NCBI GenBank assembly: GCA_964058845.1
Contig: CAXKVR010000597.1
Span: 1-27,234, forward strand
Direction of reading: 5' to 3'
Length of the DNA: 27,234 bases
DNA from: Carex sylvatica
Lineage: Eukaryota; Streptophyta; Magnoliopsida; Poales; Cyperaceae
The notes below the pieces were generated by a model. That model was not told the origin of the DNA. It worked only from the letters and a program-made list of their open reading frames with translations, and did not search any database. The position numbers and the translations under genes were made by a program. Shown here one piece after another: positions 1-8,563 of this stretch. Position 1 is the stretch's first letter. Every line of letters starts with the position of its first letter.

Positions 1-826
1 TACAAGTTTTATATCTATGCACTGAAGTATTTACTCCTATGTGGTCAACTATTTTTGTTAGAGAAAGGTTGACGCAGAGACGATTGGGGAAGGTTGATGC
101 AGGATTCACGATTGAGGATAAATACTTACAAGTATAGGTATAAATACTTGCATGATGAGGTATAAATACTTGTGTGACGATGAGCCTGAAAGTATGTCAT
201 CATGGATCTCATTTGAAAGATAAAATTACGTAGAATACGTTCGTGATTTTAGATTCGCAAAATTACTCATAGATCGTGAGAAATGTGGACGATATTGAAA
301 AAAAATCTCTAAAAACGTGTATGATTCTTCTCCCCATGTAGTTTGAGTGGTCCTCCCATATAATCATATCAAGTTAGACATGCAAGTATTAATATCTTAG
401 TTTGCAAGTATTAATTTATTATCTTTCAAGTATTTATACCTATGAATTTAATTAAATTTGGAAGACCACAGTGTTTTGAATAAATTTAATTAAACTAGTT
501 AGTTAAGTTAGTTTATGAAAAAATTATGTTTAAGAGATGGGGGGATGATGGGGAGATACGGAGATGCGGAGTCTACGATTGGAGATAAATACTTACAAGT
601 ATAAGTATAAATACTTACAAGTATATGTATAAATACTTGTATAATGATGAGTTCGAAAGTATGTCATCATAGATCTCATTTGAAAGATAAAATTGTGTAG
701 AATACGTTCGTAGTTTTAGATTCGTAAAATTCCTCGTAAATTATGAGAAATGTGGATAACATTAAAAAAAAAAAAAAAAATCTACCTCTAAAATCTATTT
801 AAGAGATGGGGATTTGATGGGGGGAT
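1..826. repeat. Direct duplication (~467-bp offset) rich in ATAAATACTT motifs
   Basis: Two copies of a ~230-bp block are seen at about 90-315 and 557-785. The motif ATAAATACTTACAAGTAT starts at 118 and again at 585, and AAATGTGG at 281 and 748, so the offset is 467 bp. Each copy holds two or three ATAAATACTT units, then a segment ending in an A-run. A G-rich phrase (gagatgggg) occurs near 533 and 804, and the block ends with ATAATTATTCT near 830. A similar G-rich/ATAATTATTCT end occurs inverted near 22365-22420, beside another array of the same motif, so both are probably members of one repeat family. The left edge lies outside the window. No coding potential was seen. Confidence 0.7.
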
Positions 827-1275
827 TCATATAATTATTCTTATTTCAAAATTTCGGCAGCTCGTTTCAACCCAATCAAATTAAACCATCAAGGTTTAAA
901 TTGGACATGTCATCATGAAATATACCACTATCATTATTGAGTTTTAATGCATATTACTTCTCTAAAAGGAGCTTCCACATAGGCCCATTCACTGTCAAAT
1001 CGGGCAAGATTGGAACATACACTGGTTTCATATTTCCTTTCTTTCAAATGTAACACTAGAATAAAAGGAGCATGTAACAGGGGTTAGACTTCGCTTATGT
1101 CAGGAACTGAATACCCCTATCATTCTCTTGTAAAATGAGGATGGTTTTTAATGATAACGCCTAAGGGCATTTGAAACAAAAAAAAAAGGAGCTTGGACAA
1201 GTACCAAGTACGTCATGCATGATGATAGCGGTGACAAGTTATGCCAACAAATTCGAATTGACTAACTTTAGAGGT
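827..1275. other. Spacer without recognisable feature
   Basis: Unique-looking AT-rich sequence. I saw no long frame, inverted repeat or tandem repeat. A 75-codon frame starting at 1171 runs on into the MITE that begins at 1285 and is judged to be chance. Confidence 0.5.
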
Positions 1276-1284
1276 GGCATTATT

Positions 1285-1473
1285 GAAAATAAATCAGTTA
1301 TGATTCTAAAAGAAATTGTACGGTCCTACAATTTCAAATTCAACTTTTTATTGGTTTTGAGATTCGTGCATAAAAACAATTTTTATAGAGATTCGTAATA
1401 CTTAAAAAATGAAAGGTTAAATTTGAAATCATAGGACTCTACAATCCCTTAGGATCGTAGCAGATTTATTTCC
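1285..1473. mobile_element. Fold-back MITE, Mutator-type (family A, copy 1)
   Basis: A 189-bp element with terminal inverted repeats: the left end GAAAATAAATC pairs with the right end GATTTATTTCC, and complementarity continues inward (tcctacaatttcaaattcaa near 1323 against the segment around 1420-1440). It is flanked by GGCATTATT (1276-1284) and GACATTATT (1474-1482), a 9-bp target duplication with one mismatch, which is the length typical of the Mutator superfamily. The same terminus GGAAATAAATCTGCT occurs at 25106-25268, so these are two members of one family. It is non-coding and could only have moved with transposase supplied in trans. Confidence 0.7.
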
Positions 1474-1584
1474 GACATTATTACGCATCAATGGTAGCAC
1501 ATACTGCAGCTATATATATAAAGCGGAGCGGATTGTTAGCTCCAGGAGGTATTACACAAAGAAAATTACAAAAAGCGTAGGAGA

Positions 1585-1890
1585 CTGACCCTCATCCATG
1601 AAACTATTTAGAGTTTCTAATTCAGTTTCAGGGATGGGAGAGAGTTTCTTATTTATAAACCATACAGTAAAATTTCTTATTTAGAAACTGTTTATAAACT
1701 CTATCTAATCAAATGATTGGCTCAAATTATTCCTCTTTTCTAATTTATAGTTGATGTGACTTAATAGAAACTCTAAAATTAATTTCAGAAATGTAAGAGT
1801 TAAAAACTTTAGAGACTTTAGTTTCTAAAAAGTGGTTAACAGTTATTTAGAAACTCAGTTAAGTTTCAGGGATGTAGATGCTCTAGATAG
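1585..1890. mobile_element. Probable MITE with repeated GTTTCTAA motifs
   Basis: The segment is dense in the motif GTTTCTAA/TTAGAAAC in both orientations. Its ends are loosely complementary: catccatgaaac near 1596 against gtttcagggatgtagatgct near 1863. A further copy, gtttcagggatg, lies near 1625. The ends resemble small Harbinger- or hAT-type MITEs by eye, but I could not fix a target duplication, so limits and superfamily are uncertain. Confidence 0.4.
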
Positions 1891-1922
1891 CATGAGGCTT
1901 TTCCTGATATGATCTCAAAAAT

Positions 1923-2317
1923 GAGTATGGCTAATATAACATCAGTGTCATTTAAGTTTATATAACACTAACTCTAAAATCTATCGAATCGACTTTAAAC
2001 GGTGAATCCAAACCGTTCAAACCGAGTTACTTTATTAGTTGTGCTTTTATATGGAAATTTATAAAATTTTGAATTTATTTAGTATGAAGTCAAGCGGTCA
2101 AATGAGTGAGTTTTTAAGTTAATTTTAATACATTCATTTTTTAATATTTGTACCGCTTGATTTGATACTAAAATAACTCAAAAGTATAAAAATTTACATG
2201 TAAACGCATCACTCATAAAGTAAATTAATTTGAACGGTTTGAATTAATCGTTTGAAGTCTATTTAATCCATTTTGAAATTAGTGTCATATAACACCGATG
2301 TTATACTAGTCGGACTC
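1923..2317. mobile_element. Long fold-back MITE, Mutator-type, exact 9-bp target duplication
   Basis: A 395-bp element in which almost the whole left half pairs with the right half. The left end GAGTATGGCTAATATAACAT matches the reverse complement of the right end, GAGTCCGACTAGTATAACAT. Pairing continues through aaaccgttcaaa (near 2010) and aagcggtcaaatgag (near 2092) to the centre near 2125. The flanks CTCAAAAAT at 1914-1922 and 2318-2326 are identical 9-mers, as expected for a Mutator target duplication. There is no coding capacity. A transcript across it would form a hairpin with arms of about 190 nt. Confidence 0.85.
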
Positions 2318-2360
2318 CTCAAAAATCTATCGAATAAATTTAAAATTTTCATTTAAGTAG

Positions 2361-2567
2361 TTCAGTAAATTGGTTATGTAATAAACTTGTAGAATACTAA
2401 ATTTTACTATTTTTGAAAAAAATTATAATTTATGAAAGATGACAAAAAATAACTTAAAAATAAAAGCAAATTATCAATATTTTAGACCATTTTTTGCCCA
2501 CTTTCATAAATCATAAAAAATAGTAAAAAATTAGTATTCTATAAGTATATTCTATAATAATTAGATT
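2361..2567. mobile_element. Fold-back repeat, probable MITE remnant
   Basis: Inverted arms are seen: ttgtagaatactaaatttta near 2387 pairs with agtattctataag near 2532, and aatttatgaaagatgacaaa near 2428 pairs with cactttcataaatcataaaa near 2500. The arms extend out to about 2361 and 2567 with growing mismatch. No clear target duplication was found. It lies directly beside the MITE ending at 2317 and could be an older insertion or part of the target. Confidence 0.5.
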
Positions 2568-2742
2568 TTTTTAGATTGTAGCACAGAAGGTCTTATGTTA
2601 TTCATAGCACCTAAGCCTTACTCATGTTTTAGAATATCAAAATTGGAAGGAGAGCAGACGGAAAAAAAGTAAGTGGAGGTGAAGTTGTTGTATAAATTCA
2701 GTGAATGTTGTTGTCCAAAATCAGAATGTAAAGGAGATGAAG

Positions 2743-2993
2743 CGGCCATTTTTATTAATACCCTCTCCTTAAAATTTTTTTTAAAAAATAACCCTGTATT
2801 TGGTTTTATTTTATTTATGCCCTGACTGCCAGGCCCACAAGCGACCCAAAATTACAGTGAAGCGCCCGTCCCAGAGGCGGCCCAAAACCCCAATGGAGCG
2901 CCAACATTAGGGGCAGGTCATAAGCCTAGTGAGGCGCCCCTCTTACGGGCGGGCCATATGCATTGTGAGGCGCCCCCAACCCGGGCGGTTCAT
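2743..2993 (+). repeat. Left terminal inverted repeat of the MULE
   Basis: Begins CGGCCATTTTTATTAATACC and pairs with 6841-7091. The outer ~80 bp are AT-rich; the inner ~170 bp are GC-rich and built from 36-bp tandem units. In MULEs the TIR holds the transposase-binding site and usually the promoter for the gene reading inward; here that would be the mudrA-like gene from 3360. The last clearly matched bases are ggttcat near 2993. Confidence 0.9.
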
Positions 2994-3000
2994 TATGCAT
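2823..3000. repeat. 36-bp tandem repeats inside the MULE left TIR
   Basis: Units start at 2823 (degenerate), 2859, 2895, 2931 and 2967, an exact 36-bp spacing. A typical unit begins GAGGCGCCCC, has a GGGCGG core about 10 bp later, and ends in an A/T-rich phrase such as catatgcattgt. GCGCC and GGGCG within a unit are mutually complementary, so each unit can form a small hairpin. The same array is mirrored in the right TIR (6841-7000). Repeated subterminal motifs can act as transposase-binding sites; that role is inferred here. Confidence 0.85.
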
Positions 3001-3144
3001 GCCTTTCTAACCCCGGTTTTTCTCTCTCCTGCCCACTCCAACCATTATACCATCACTCCCGGGTATCACAGCAGAAGCGGGTGATTTTTTTGGTGAAAAG
3101 CGACGGGTATTGTTTAAATTATTTTTAATTATTAGTAATTTGTC

Positions 3145-3325
3145 AATTACTGTAGAATTTACTGTACAATTACTGTAGAGTTACTGTAGAATTTACTGTA
3201 CAAGTACTGTAGAGTTACTATTCAATTACTGTAATTGTTACATTTACTATACATTTACTCTAGCAACAAGTATTTTTTTTTTCAATTTGCCATTTATTAC
3301 TGTACAATTACTATAATACTTATAA
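3145..3325 (+). repeat. Degenerate ~10-bp TTACTGTA minisatellite in the mudrA leader
   Basis: More than ten copies of ATTACTGTA or TTTACTGTA occur at about 10-11 bp spacing between 3145 and 3262, with two more near 3297-3312. The array lies between the left TIR with its pyrimidine-rich leader (3005-3060) and the ATG of the mudrA-like frame at 3360, so it would be in the 5' untranslated region or a leader intron. No function is proposed. Confidence 0.7.
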
Positions 3326-3359
3326 AATTTTTGTTTAAATGTAGTTTGTTAAGGAAAAG

Positions 3360-4403
3360 ATGTTAGTTGCACTGTATGTGGGCGGCAAGCTACAAAAGGG
3401 TGTAGATAGCGTGTATTACACGAAAGATGACGCATTTGGCTTCGAGGTTAATGAAAATACCACATTTTAGGAACTCAAGCAGCTAATATACGAAAAAATA
3501 GCTGTAAACCCCAACAGGTACGAAATAGAATTGGTTACATGGATTGACAACTAACAAAGGGGTGGGGTGGGGGGTAGACCTTACTTTATGAGGTTTCCAA
3601 TAACATATGCGAATTTGTGGAGAGTTGTGTACACTCAATTTGAGTCTAGTGGGGTCTCGGTAATGGATATATATTCAAATAGGGTTCCCCGGGTTAGGGT
3701 TGGACCTTCTAGTGCGGCTGGGACTGGACCTTCAGGTTATGACAATTCGAGTTATGATAACCAGGGGTACCACCACTCCCCTTATGACAATCCGAGGTAC
3801 CACCGTCACTCCTCTTATGACAGCCAGGGGTACCACCACCACTCTCCTTATGACAACCAGGGGTACCACCACTACTCTCCTTATGACAACTAAGGGTACC
3901 ACCACAACTCCCCTGAAAATACTGAAGAGTTACCACCACCACCCAGACAGACACCCATAATCCCTAGATTTTCATCTATGCCAGAGTCAGGACCAGTACC
4001 CGTTAATCGAACTGATATTGATATTGATGTTGATGCTATTGATGCTATACTAGAAAAGAAAATGGAAACGGGGGATGAATACGAAGTGATCTGAGAATCT
4101 GATGACTTATCAGATGACGATGCAAATGTACTAGGTTTATCCAGGGAAGAAAAATTCCCGATTAGAGGTCGAGAAAATAATCATCATGTCGCCACATTCA
4201 ATGATACCACAGCTTTTGAAGAGGCAGACATTACTTATTTTTGCCCTCGTGTTCTATATAATAACGAACTTGCTCCAGAATAACTTTATACCAACATAGA
4301 TGAACTTATAAAGAAAATATATGAGACTCATGTTCACGGCAACTGGGAATGTAAAATACACAAAAGGGAATGAACAAGGTTAGTTGTGCTATGTAAAACT
4401 CAC
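3360..4403 (+). pseudogene. mudrA-like: mudrA-like MULE transposase, N-terminal part only, six in-frame stops
   Basis: MudrA-type proteins bind the TIRs and cut and join DNA during transposition. From the ATG at 3360 one frame runs without frameshift to the break near 4403. It starts MLVALYVGGKLQKGV, the N-terminal region common in plant MULE proteins, followed by MRFPITYANLWRVVY, a His/Tyr-rich repeat (codons from 3738), an acidic linker (DIDIDVDAIDAI; ESDDLSDDD) and the block NWECKIHKRE-stop-TRLVVLCK, which fits the conserved stretch before the CPW-type motif of the MuDR N-terminal domain. Stops lie at 3468, 3552, 3891, 4092, 4281 and 4371; each could arise by one C-to-T change from CAA, CAG or CGA. 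The MULE catalytic domain and zinc knuckle are absent: after the cysteine near 4395 the sequence becomes the back of the PMD gene. I am confident of the family, less so of the start. Confidence 0.85.
3738..3914 (+). repeat. Coding 33-bp minisatellite, YDNQGYHHHSP repeat
   Basis: Units beginning TATGAC or TATGAT start at 3738 (short), 3753 (30 bp), 3783, 3816, 3849 and 3882, with 33-bp spacing in the last four. Each encodes an 11-residue unit close to YDNQGYHHHSP within the mudrA-like pseudogene. The variable spacing of the first units suggests recent slippage. Such His/Tyr-rich runs are low-complexity linkers; metal binding is conceivable but unsupported. Confidence 0.85.
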
Positions 4404-5157
4404 CCGCGGTGCGGGTTCTGCCTTTTTGCAACCCCTGCGAGTTCACACCCTAACAACTCCGGTATCATCCTCTACAGCTCTGGCTGGTCTGAGATGCCAC
4501 CTATGGGGTCTCCATCGATACGTAAACCCCATAAGGCGCTCACATCACCAAAGGTGACTGTCATTTCCCCAACCGAGAGATGAAATATATGGGTCTCAGG
4601 TCACCATCTCTCTGCTATACCATGCATCAGAGACTGATCGATCTTACTCTGCGACATGGTGGCAAGCTGATACAACCTAAGGTTCAAGAGGTATCACTAC
4701 ATTTCTTTATGGGGAACAAACGGAATCTCAGACATGCGGTGCCTCACCATAAGCATGACATCGTCCTGTATTTATTATCAATTTATGAGACTGAAATCGT
4801 GGTATTTTTTTAGTACTATTTACATAAAGTATAAAAATCACGTACCTCAATAGATGCCAATGAGACGCGGTGCTTAACATGATGGGTCCATAGAAGATGA
4901 CTAAATGTGTCAGGATCATGCAAGACATTTGTAAAACCGGCCTGAGACGACGAACCTGCTCCAATCGGATTCTCAAATCCCCTACCAGTCGGATCCTCAT
5001 ACGAGGACGGGCCCTCTCCAGCTGGATCCACCGAGGACGTGCCCGCTCTGATTAGATCCACAGCATCTGGACCCGCTCCAGCCGGACTCGCTGCATGCTC
5101 AGCTTGTACTCCCCACCGTCTAGCTCTAGACATACTACATTTTTCAAAATTATACAA
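4400..5157 (-). pseudogene. Plant mobile domain (PMD) gene, two exons, 3'-truncated
   Basis: PMD proteins are either transposon-borne or, like Arabidopsis MAIN and MAIL1, host proteins acting in silencing and genome stability. Reading the - strand, exon 1 (5157 to 4846, 104 codons; a second ATG at 5133 gives MSRARRWG) has a Gly/Pro/Ser/Asp-rich repeat and ends KHRVSLASIE. An 80-bp intron is proposed (4845 to 4766, donor GTACGT, acceptor TACAG), joining in phase 0. Exon 2 carries the diagnostic PMD run: GIAERW-stop-PETHIFHL, SVGEMTVTFGDVSALWGL, RIDGDPIGGISDQPEL. In-frame stops lie at 4697-4699, 4694-4696, 4601-4603 and 4472-4474, again with no frameshift. The rest of the domain is lost where the gene abuts the mudrA-like remnant at about 4402. 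Exon limits are predicted by eye. Confidence 0.82.
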
Positions 5158-5159
5158 AT

Positions 5160-5460
5160 TATAATAAACTCCTAATTATATGATATTAATATATTCAGTA
5201 ATTATACAATAACTATAGTATATTATATTATTATTATGATAATTATTTAATATATTAAGAATATAACATATTAATTATATATTAATAATTATTACTAATA
5301 ATAAAATACTAATTGTATAATTATAAATTAACAATAATTATTAATCAAAAGACACAAATTATATAATATTATTATAACAAGTATTTAATATATTAAGAAT
5401 ATAACATATTAATTATATAATTAATATAAAAACTATTGTCAAATTTACTTTTTAAAATAA
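5160..5460. repeat. AT-rich segment with a ~136-bp direct duplication
   Basis: Almost pure A/T sequence upstream of the PMD exon 1. The phrase tatttaatatattaagaata occurs near 5244 and near 5380, followed in both places by taacatattaattatat. It probably belongs to the leader or an intron of the PMD transcript. Confidence 0.6.
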
Positions 5461-6230
5461 AACTTATTGAATATACTTGTATAAGTGTCAGAAGTAGATA
5501 AATGACCCATTTGTCCTCATAAACTGATCAATTAGAAGTCGGACATTTTTCAGAAATATTCTACTAAATTTTACTTTTTATTGAAGAGTAAAATGGGTAC
5601 TTCATAAATTTGAAATAAGTTTTAACATTAAAGACAACAAAATGGATAAATTTGTAAGTTTTTGAAGTTTAGAATGGTAAATATGGTATTATGAACTTTA
5701 CAGGGGAAATATGTTATTTTGAAGTTTTTGAGGGGTATAGATAAAAAATTTCCCTAATTTGAAATACACAGCAAAAATAAACACACCATATATATTTACT
5801 CAATATTAGAACAAACAAATTTTATTAACTTTTTGTTAACGATAATGAAGTATCAAAAGTTCAAAACATATATTTCTGCTTCAAAAAAATGAAATTAACA
5901 TTTTTCGAAAACTTCAACTAGTGCACCAAGATATACATAAACAATTAAGGAAGATAATTAATTTTAATCATATTTGAAAACCAATTTTTTTTTGATCCAA
6001 GCAGAAAAATAAAATATACTGTCAAGATGCCTCTAAAAGTTAATTAATATCAGGCTCGTTTTGTCCAAAATAAAAAAATTATATTTTATAAAAAAGAAAA
6101 ACTTAATTTTGATGTACACATAAAGAGACCCATACATCCAAAGAAGATAATTAATTTTAATCATATTTCTAAACTAAATAATTTTTTTTGGAGTCCATCT
6201 CGACAATAAAATATGCAATTCAAGCATTCA
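5461..6230. other. Internal MULE spacer, no recognisable feature
   Basis: AT-rich sequence on the 5' side of the PMD gene. Near-duplicate phrases occur at about 5945-5990 and 6140-6190 (gaagataattaattttaatc followed by catattt and aaaccaa or aaactaaa). No frame or known domain was seen on either strand. Confidence 0.45.
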
Positions 6231-6590
6231 AGCAATTCATGCATCCAATTCGAGCAATTGAACTATAATCAAATCGAATCACATTCAACAATTCAAGCAA
6301 TTCAACCATAAACTCCAATCGAATCAAATCGAATCACATTCAACAATCAATTTAATCACATTTAACAATCCATTTAAACTAATCGAATCGAATCAAATCA
6401 CATTCACAATTAAACCCTAACCCTAACCCTAACCCTAAATTAAACTAATCGATTTGAATCGAATCGAATCACATTCAACAATCCATTTAATCACATTCAA
6501 CAATCAATTTAAACTAATCGAATCGAATCGAATCGCATTCACAATTAAATCCTAATCATAAATTAAACTAATCGAATCACAAAAAAAAAT
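6231..6590. repeat. Degenerate AATCGAATC/ACATTCAACAAT tandem region with (CCCTAA)4
   Basis: Short phrases (aatcgaatc, cacattcaacaatc, atttaaactaatcg) are repeated throughout. A ~110-bp block at about 6342-6450 is repeated at about 6478-6577. In the first block the segment between cacaattaaa and aaattaaac is CCCTAA four times (6415-6438); in the second the same place reads tcctaatcat. On the - strand this is TTAGGG, upstream of the PMD gene. The comparison shows local slippage in a leader repeat and not a telomere relic. Confidence 0.7.
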
Positions 6591-6840
6591 ACTCAATAGA
6601 GGAGGCAGCGGCACGGTGGTGCAGCAGCTCAACGGAGGCAGCGGCTGAAGGGAAGCGAGCAAGGGAGAGAAGGTGTGGCTGAAGGGAAGCGAGCGAGAGA
6701 GGGAGGAGGAGAGGTGCAGTGGCCGGCGCCGGCAGAGCAGAGCCGGATTTTTGGGTTTTTGTTTCTGTGGTGCGAAGGGAATGGAGTGAGACAGAGAGAG
6801 TGGGAGACAGAGAGGGATCGGGAGAGGGTGTTAGATGGCT
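6591..6840 (-). promoter_or_regulatory. GC-rich leader of the - strand MULE transcript, possible captured host DNA
   Basis: A GC-rich island in otherwise AT-rich sequence. On the - strand it is pyrimidine-rich (CTCTCTCCC tracts), as in plant 5' untranslated regions, and lies just inside the right TIR, where transcription toward the PMD gene would start. The phrase ggctgaagggaagcgagc occurs twice (near 6643 and 6678) and ggaggcagcggc twice (near 6601 and 6633). A 109-codon frame on the - strand (6906 to 6577) spans it; it is Leu/Ser/Pro-rich and resembles no family I know. Capture of a host leader, as in Pack-MULEs, is possible but unproven. Confidence 0.45.
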
Positions 6841-7091
6841 AGTGAACCTCCCGGGTTGGGGGGACCTCACAATGCATATGGTCAGCCCGTAAGAGGGGCG
6901 CCACACTAGGCTTATGACCCGCCCCTAATATTGACGGTCCACTGGGGTTTTAGGCCGCCTCTAGGACGGGCGCTTCGCTATAATTTTGGACCGCCCGTGA
7001 GCTTAGCGGTCAGGACATAAATAAAATAAAACCAGATACATAGTTCTTTTTAAAATAAAAAAATTTGGAAAGGGTATTAATAAAATGGCCG
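6841..7091 (-). repeat. Right terminal inverted repeat of the MULE
   Basis: Read on the - strand from 7091 it begins CGGCCATTTTATTAATACCC and follows the left TIR through the GC-rich 36-bp units (for example aagcgcccgtcc and ggcgcccctcttacgggc) to ggttcac at 6841. It is followed outward by the target duplication GAGATGAAG at 7092-7100. Confidence 0.9.
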
Positions 7092-7100
7092 GAGATGAAG

Positions 7101-8554
7101 AGTTGTATTGTTTTTTTTTGTTTTTTTTTTCTCTTTATGTATTATGTTATGGAGCACAGCTTTAGCTTTAGAGTAATACATCAAACTCATTAACTTAACA
7201 AAGTATTATAAAATAAAATATAAAAATTCTTAACATTAGTCGATTCAACATATTTTCTCTTTGGAATTTTATGTGTCAGGAAAGATAAATATAAAACAAA
7301 TAGCCCTACTTGTGAACTAATTTCAACAGTTTTTCCAATGAAAAGAGTCAACAAATTAAACGTATTTGAGAAATCGTTTTCCGAAATTTTCCAAATTATA
7401 CACGCGAAATTTATGAATTATTCACAGAATTTACTTTCTTTTAAAATTTGAGAAATTTAATATATTTTTTATATATTTTGAAAAAGAAACTTAAACAAAC
7501 TTTAAACATCACAAAATTATTATTCAAATTTAAATTTATTACTATGTGTATAGCTATCTCATTTTTTTACTTCGAATCTGGTTCGTTCATTATATACTAG
7601 CACAAATTTTAAAGGAACTCCATACATTATAGACTCTGATCAAATTGATCCAAATTCTTATTGCACGGTCCGGATTAAAACTCAAATGGTACATTATCTC
7701 AGAGGTTCCGGACTCTTGTACTGGATGTCTGGATGTGACTATGTACAGCTAAATTCGAATCAACCCCGATACTACATGTTCAATTACTAAATTCAGACCG
7801 TTCTTTAACTGTAGCACAAATCTAATTAAAACGAACCCCTTATATCTAAATAGACACTCAATTTCAATCGCTGGACTGAAAATTAATCTCTGCTCATTTG
7901 AACAGTACTGTAGAGGATATAGACTCCTGTATAGCTACGGTAGACAGCTCCCTGAGATGGAGTTCCCAGTAGAATAATCCAGAATTAACAATTTCTTAAG
8001 AGTGCGACCTTAGAAAAAATATAGTAACCAATGAAAGTGTGAAGCAGCGACACCTTTTAAAAATGACACTTTGTGCAGACTATCAGGGATGATAATATTC
8101 TTTAATTAGAGAAGCATGAAAAGGTAAAGAGGAGGCAATTGTGGCTGTCACCATGTGAAGCCATTATAAAGAATAAAGGTTGCCTTCTTTCCCAGCTTTA
8201 TGTGCGAATTAAAAATTAATCAACCCTTTTTTATCTTAATGAGGTTGCCTTTATTAATTGCGCCAATTTTTGTTTGTTAAGCTCCTTGGCTCTTGAAGTT
8301 ATCAACCAATGAGAATCTTATATTTATTTGGAGATTCTTTGTTTATAGGAATAATTAATTAATAAACAAATATTTAACTTATGTAGTTTTATATATAGGT
8401 GTAATGTCATGGTCTCCGATCAGGGTGGATTAATATTTAAGGTGAGCAAGAGGGTTTAGTGTCTCTTATGGTTTTAAAAGTAATATATAATTCAGGTACA
8501 ATTTCTGTTATTTTTAATAAAATTGGATAGTTTGTTTCTTTTATTAATGAAGTT
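7101..8554. other. Spacer with a short dispersed repeat
   Basis: AT-rich unique-looking sequence. The stretch 7825-7887 (attaaaacgaaccccttata onwards) resembles 9303-9373 at roughly 70 per cent by eye. T-runs lie near 7110-7132. I saw no frame or inverted repeat strong enough to annotate. Confidence 0.45.
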
Positions 8555-8563
8555 TGTGTTTGG

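Larger units (their letters stand above)
2743..7091. mobile_element. Decayed Mutator-like element (MULE) with mudrA-like and PMD genes
   Basis: A 4349-bp element bounded by ~251-bp terminal inverted repeats that both begin CGGCCATTTT and are flanked by identical 9-mers GAGATGAAG (2734-2742 and 7092-7100), the hallmark of Mutator transposition. Inside lie a mudrA-like N-terminal gene on the + strand and a plant mobile domain gene on the - strand, converging near 4403. Behind each TIR is a pyrimidine-rich leader in the sense of its gene. Maize MuDR has the same convergent plan, with mudrB as the second gene. The catalytic (DDE) part of the transposase and the C-terminal part of the PMD protein are missing, so the element cannot move by itself. 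By eye the TIRs agree over roughly four fifths of their length, suggesting an old insertion. Confidence 0.92.

Noticed and set aside
2823..3000. CRISPR-like array because of the regular 36-bp spacing
   Set aside because: The units are contiguous and without spacers, lie in a transposon TIR and are mirrored at the other end; the window is plant nuclear DNA.
6415..6438. Interstitial telomere repeat (chromosome-fusion scar)
   Set aside because: Only four units, embedded in a tandem leader block whose second copy shows the unexpanded form.
6577..6906. 109-codon - strand frame as a gene
   Set aside because: It begins inside the MULE TIR and covers the pyrimidine-rich leader; Leu/Ser/Pro bias is expected of CT-rich DNA.
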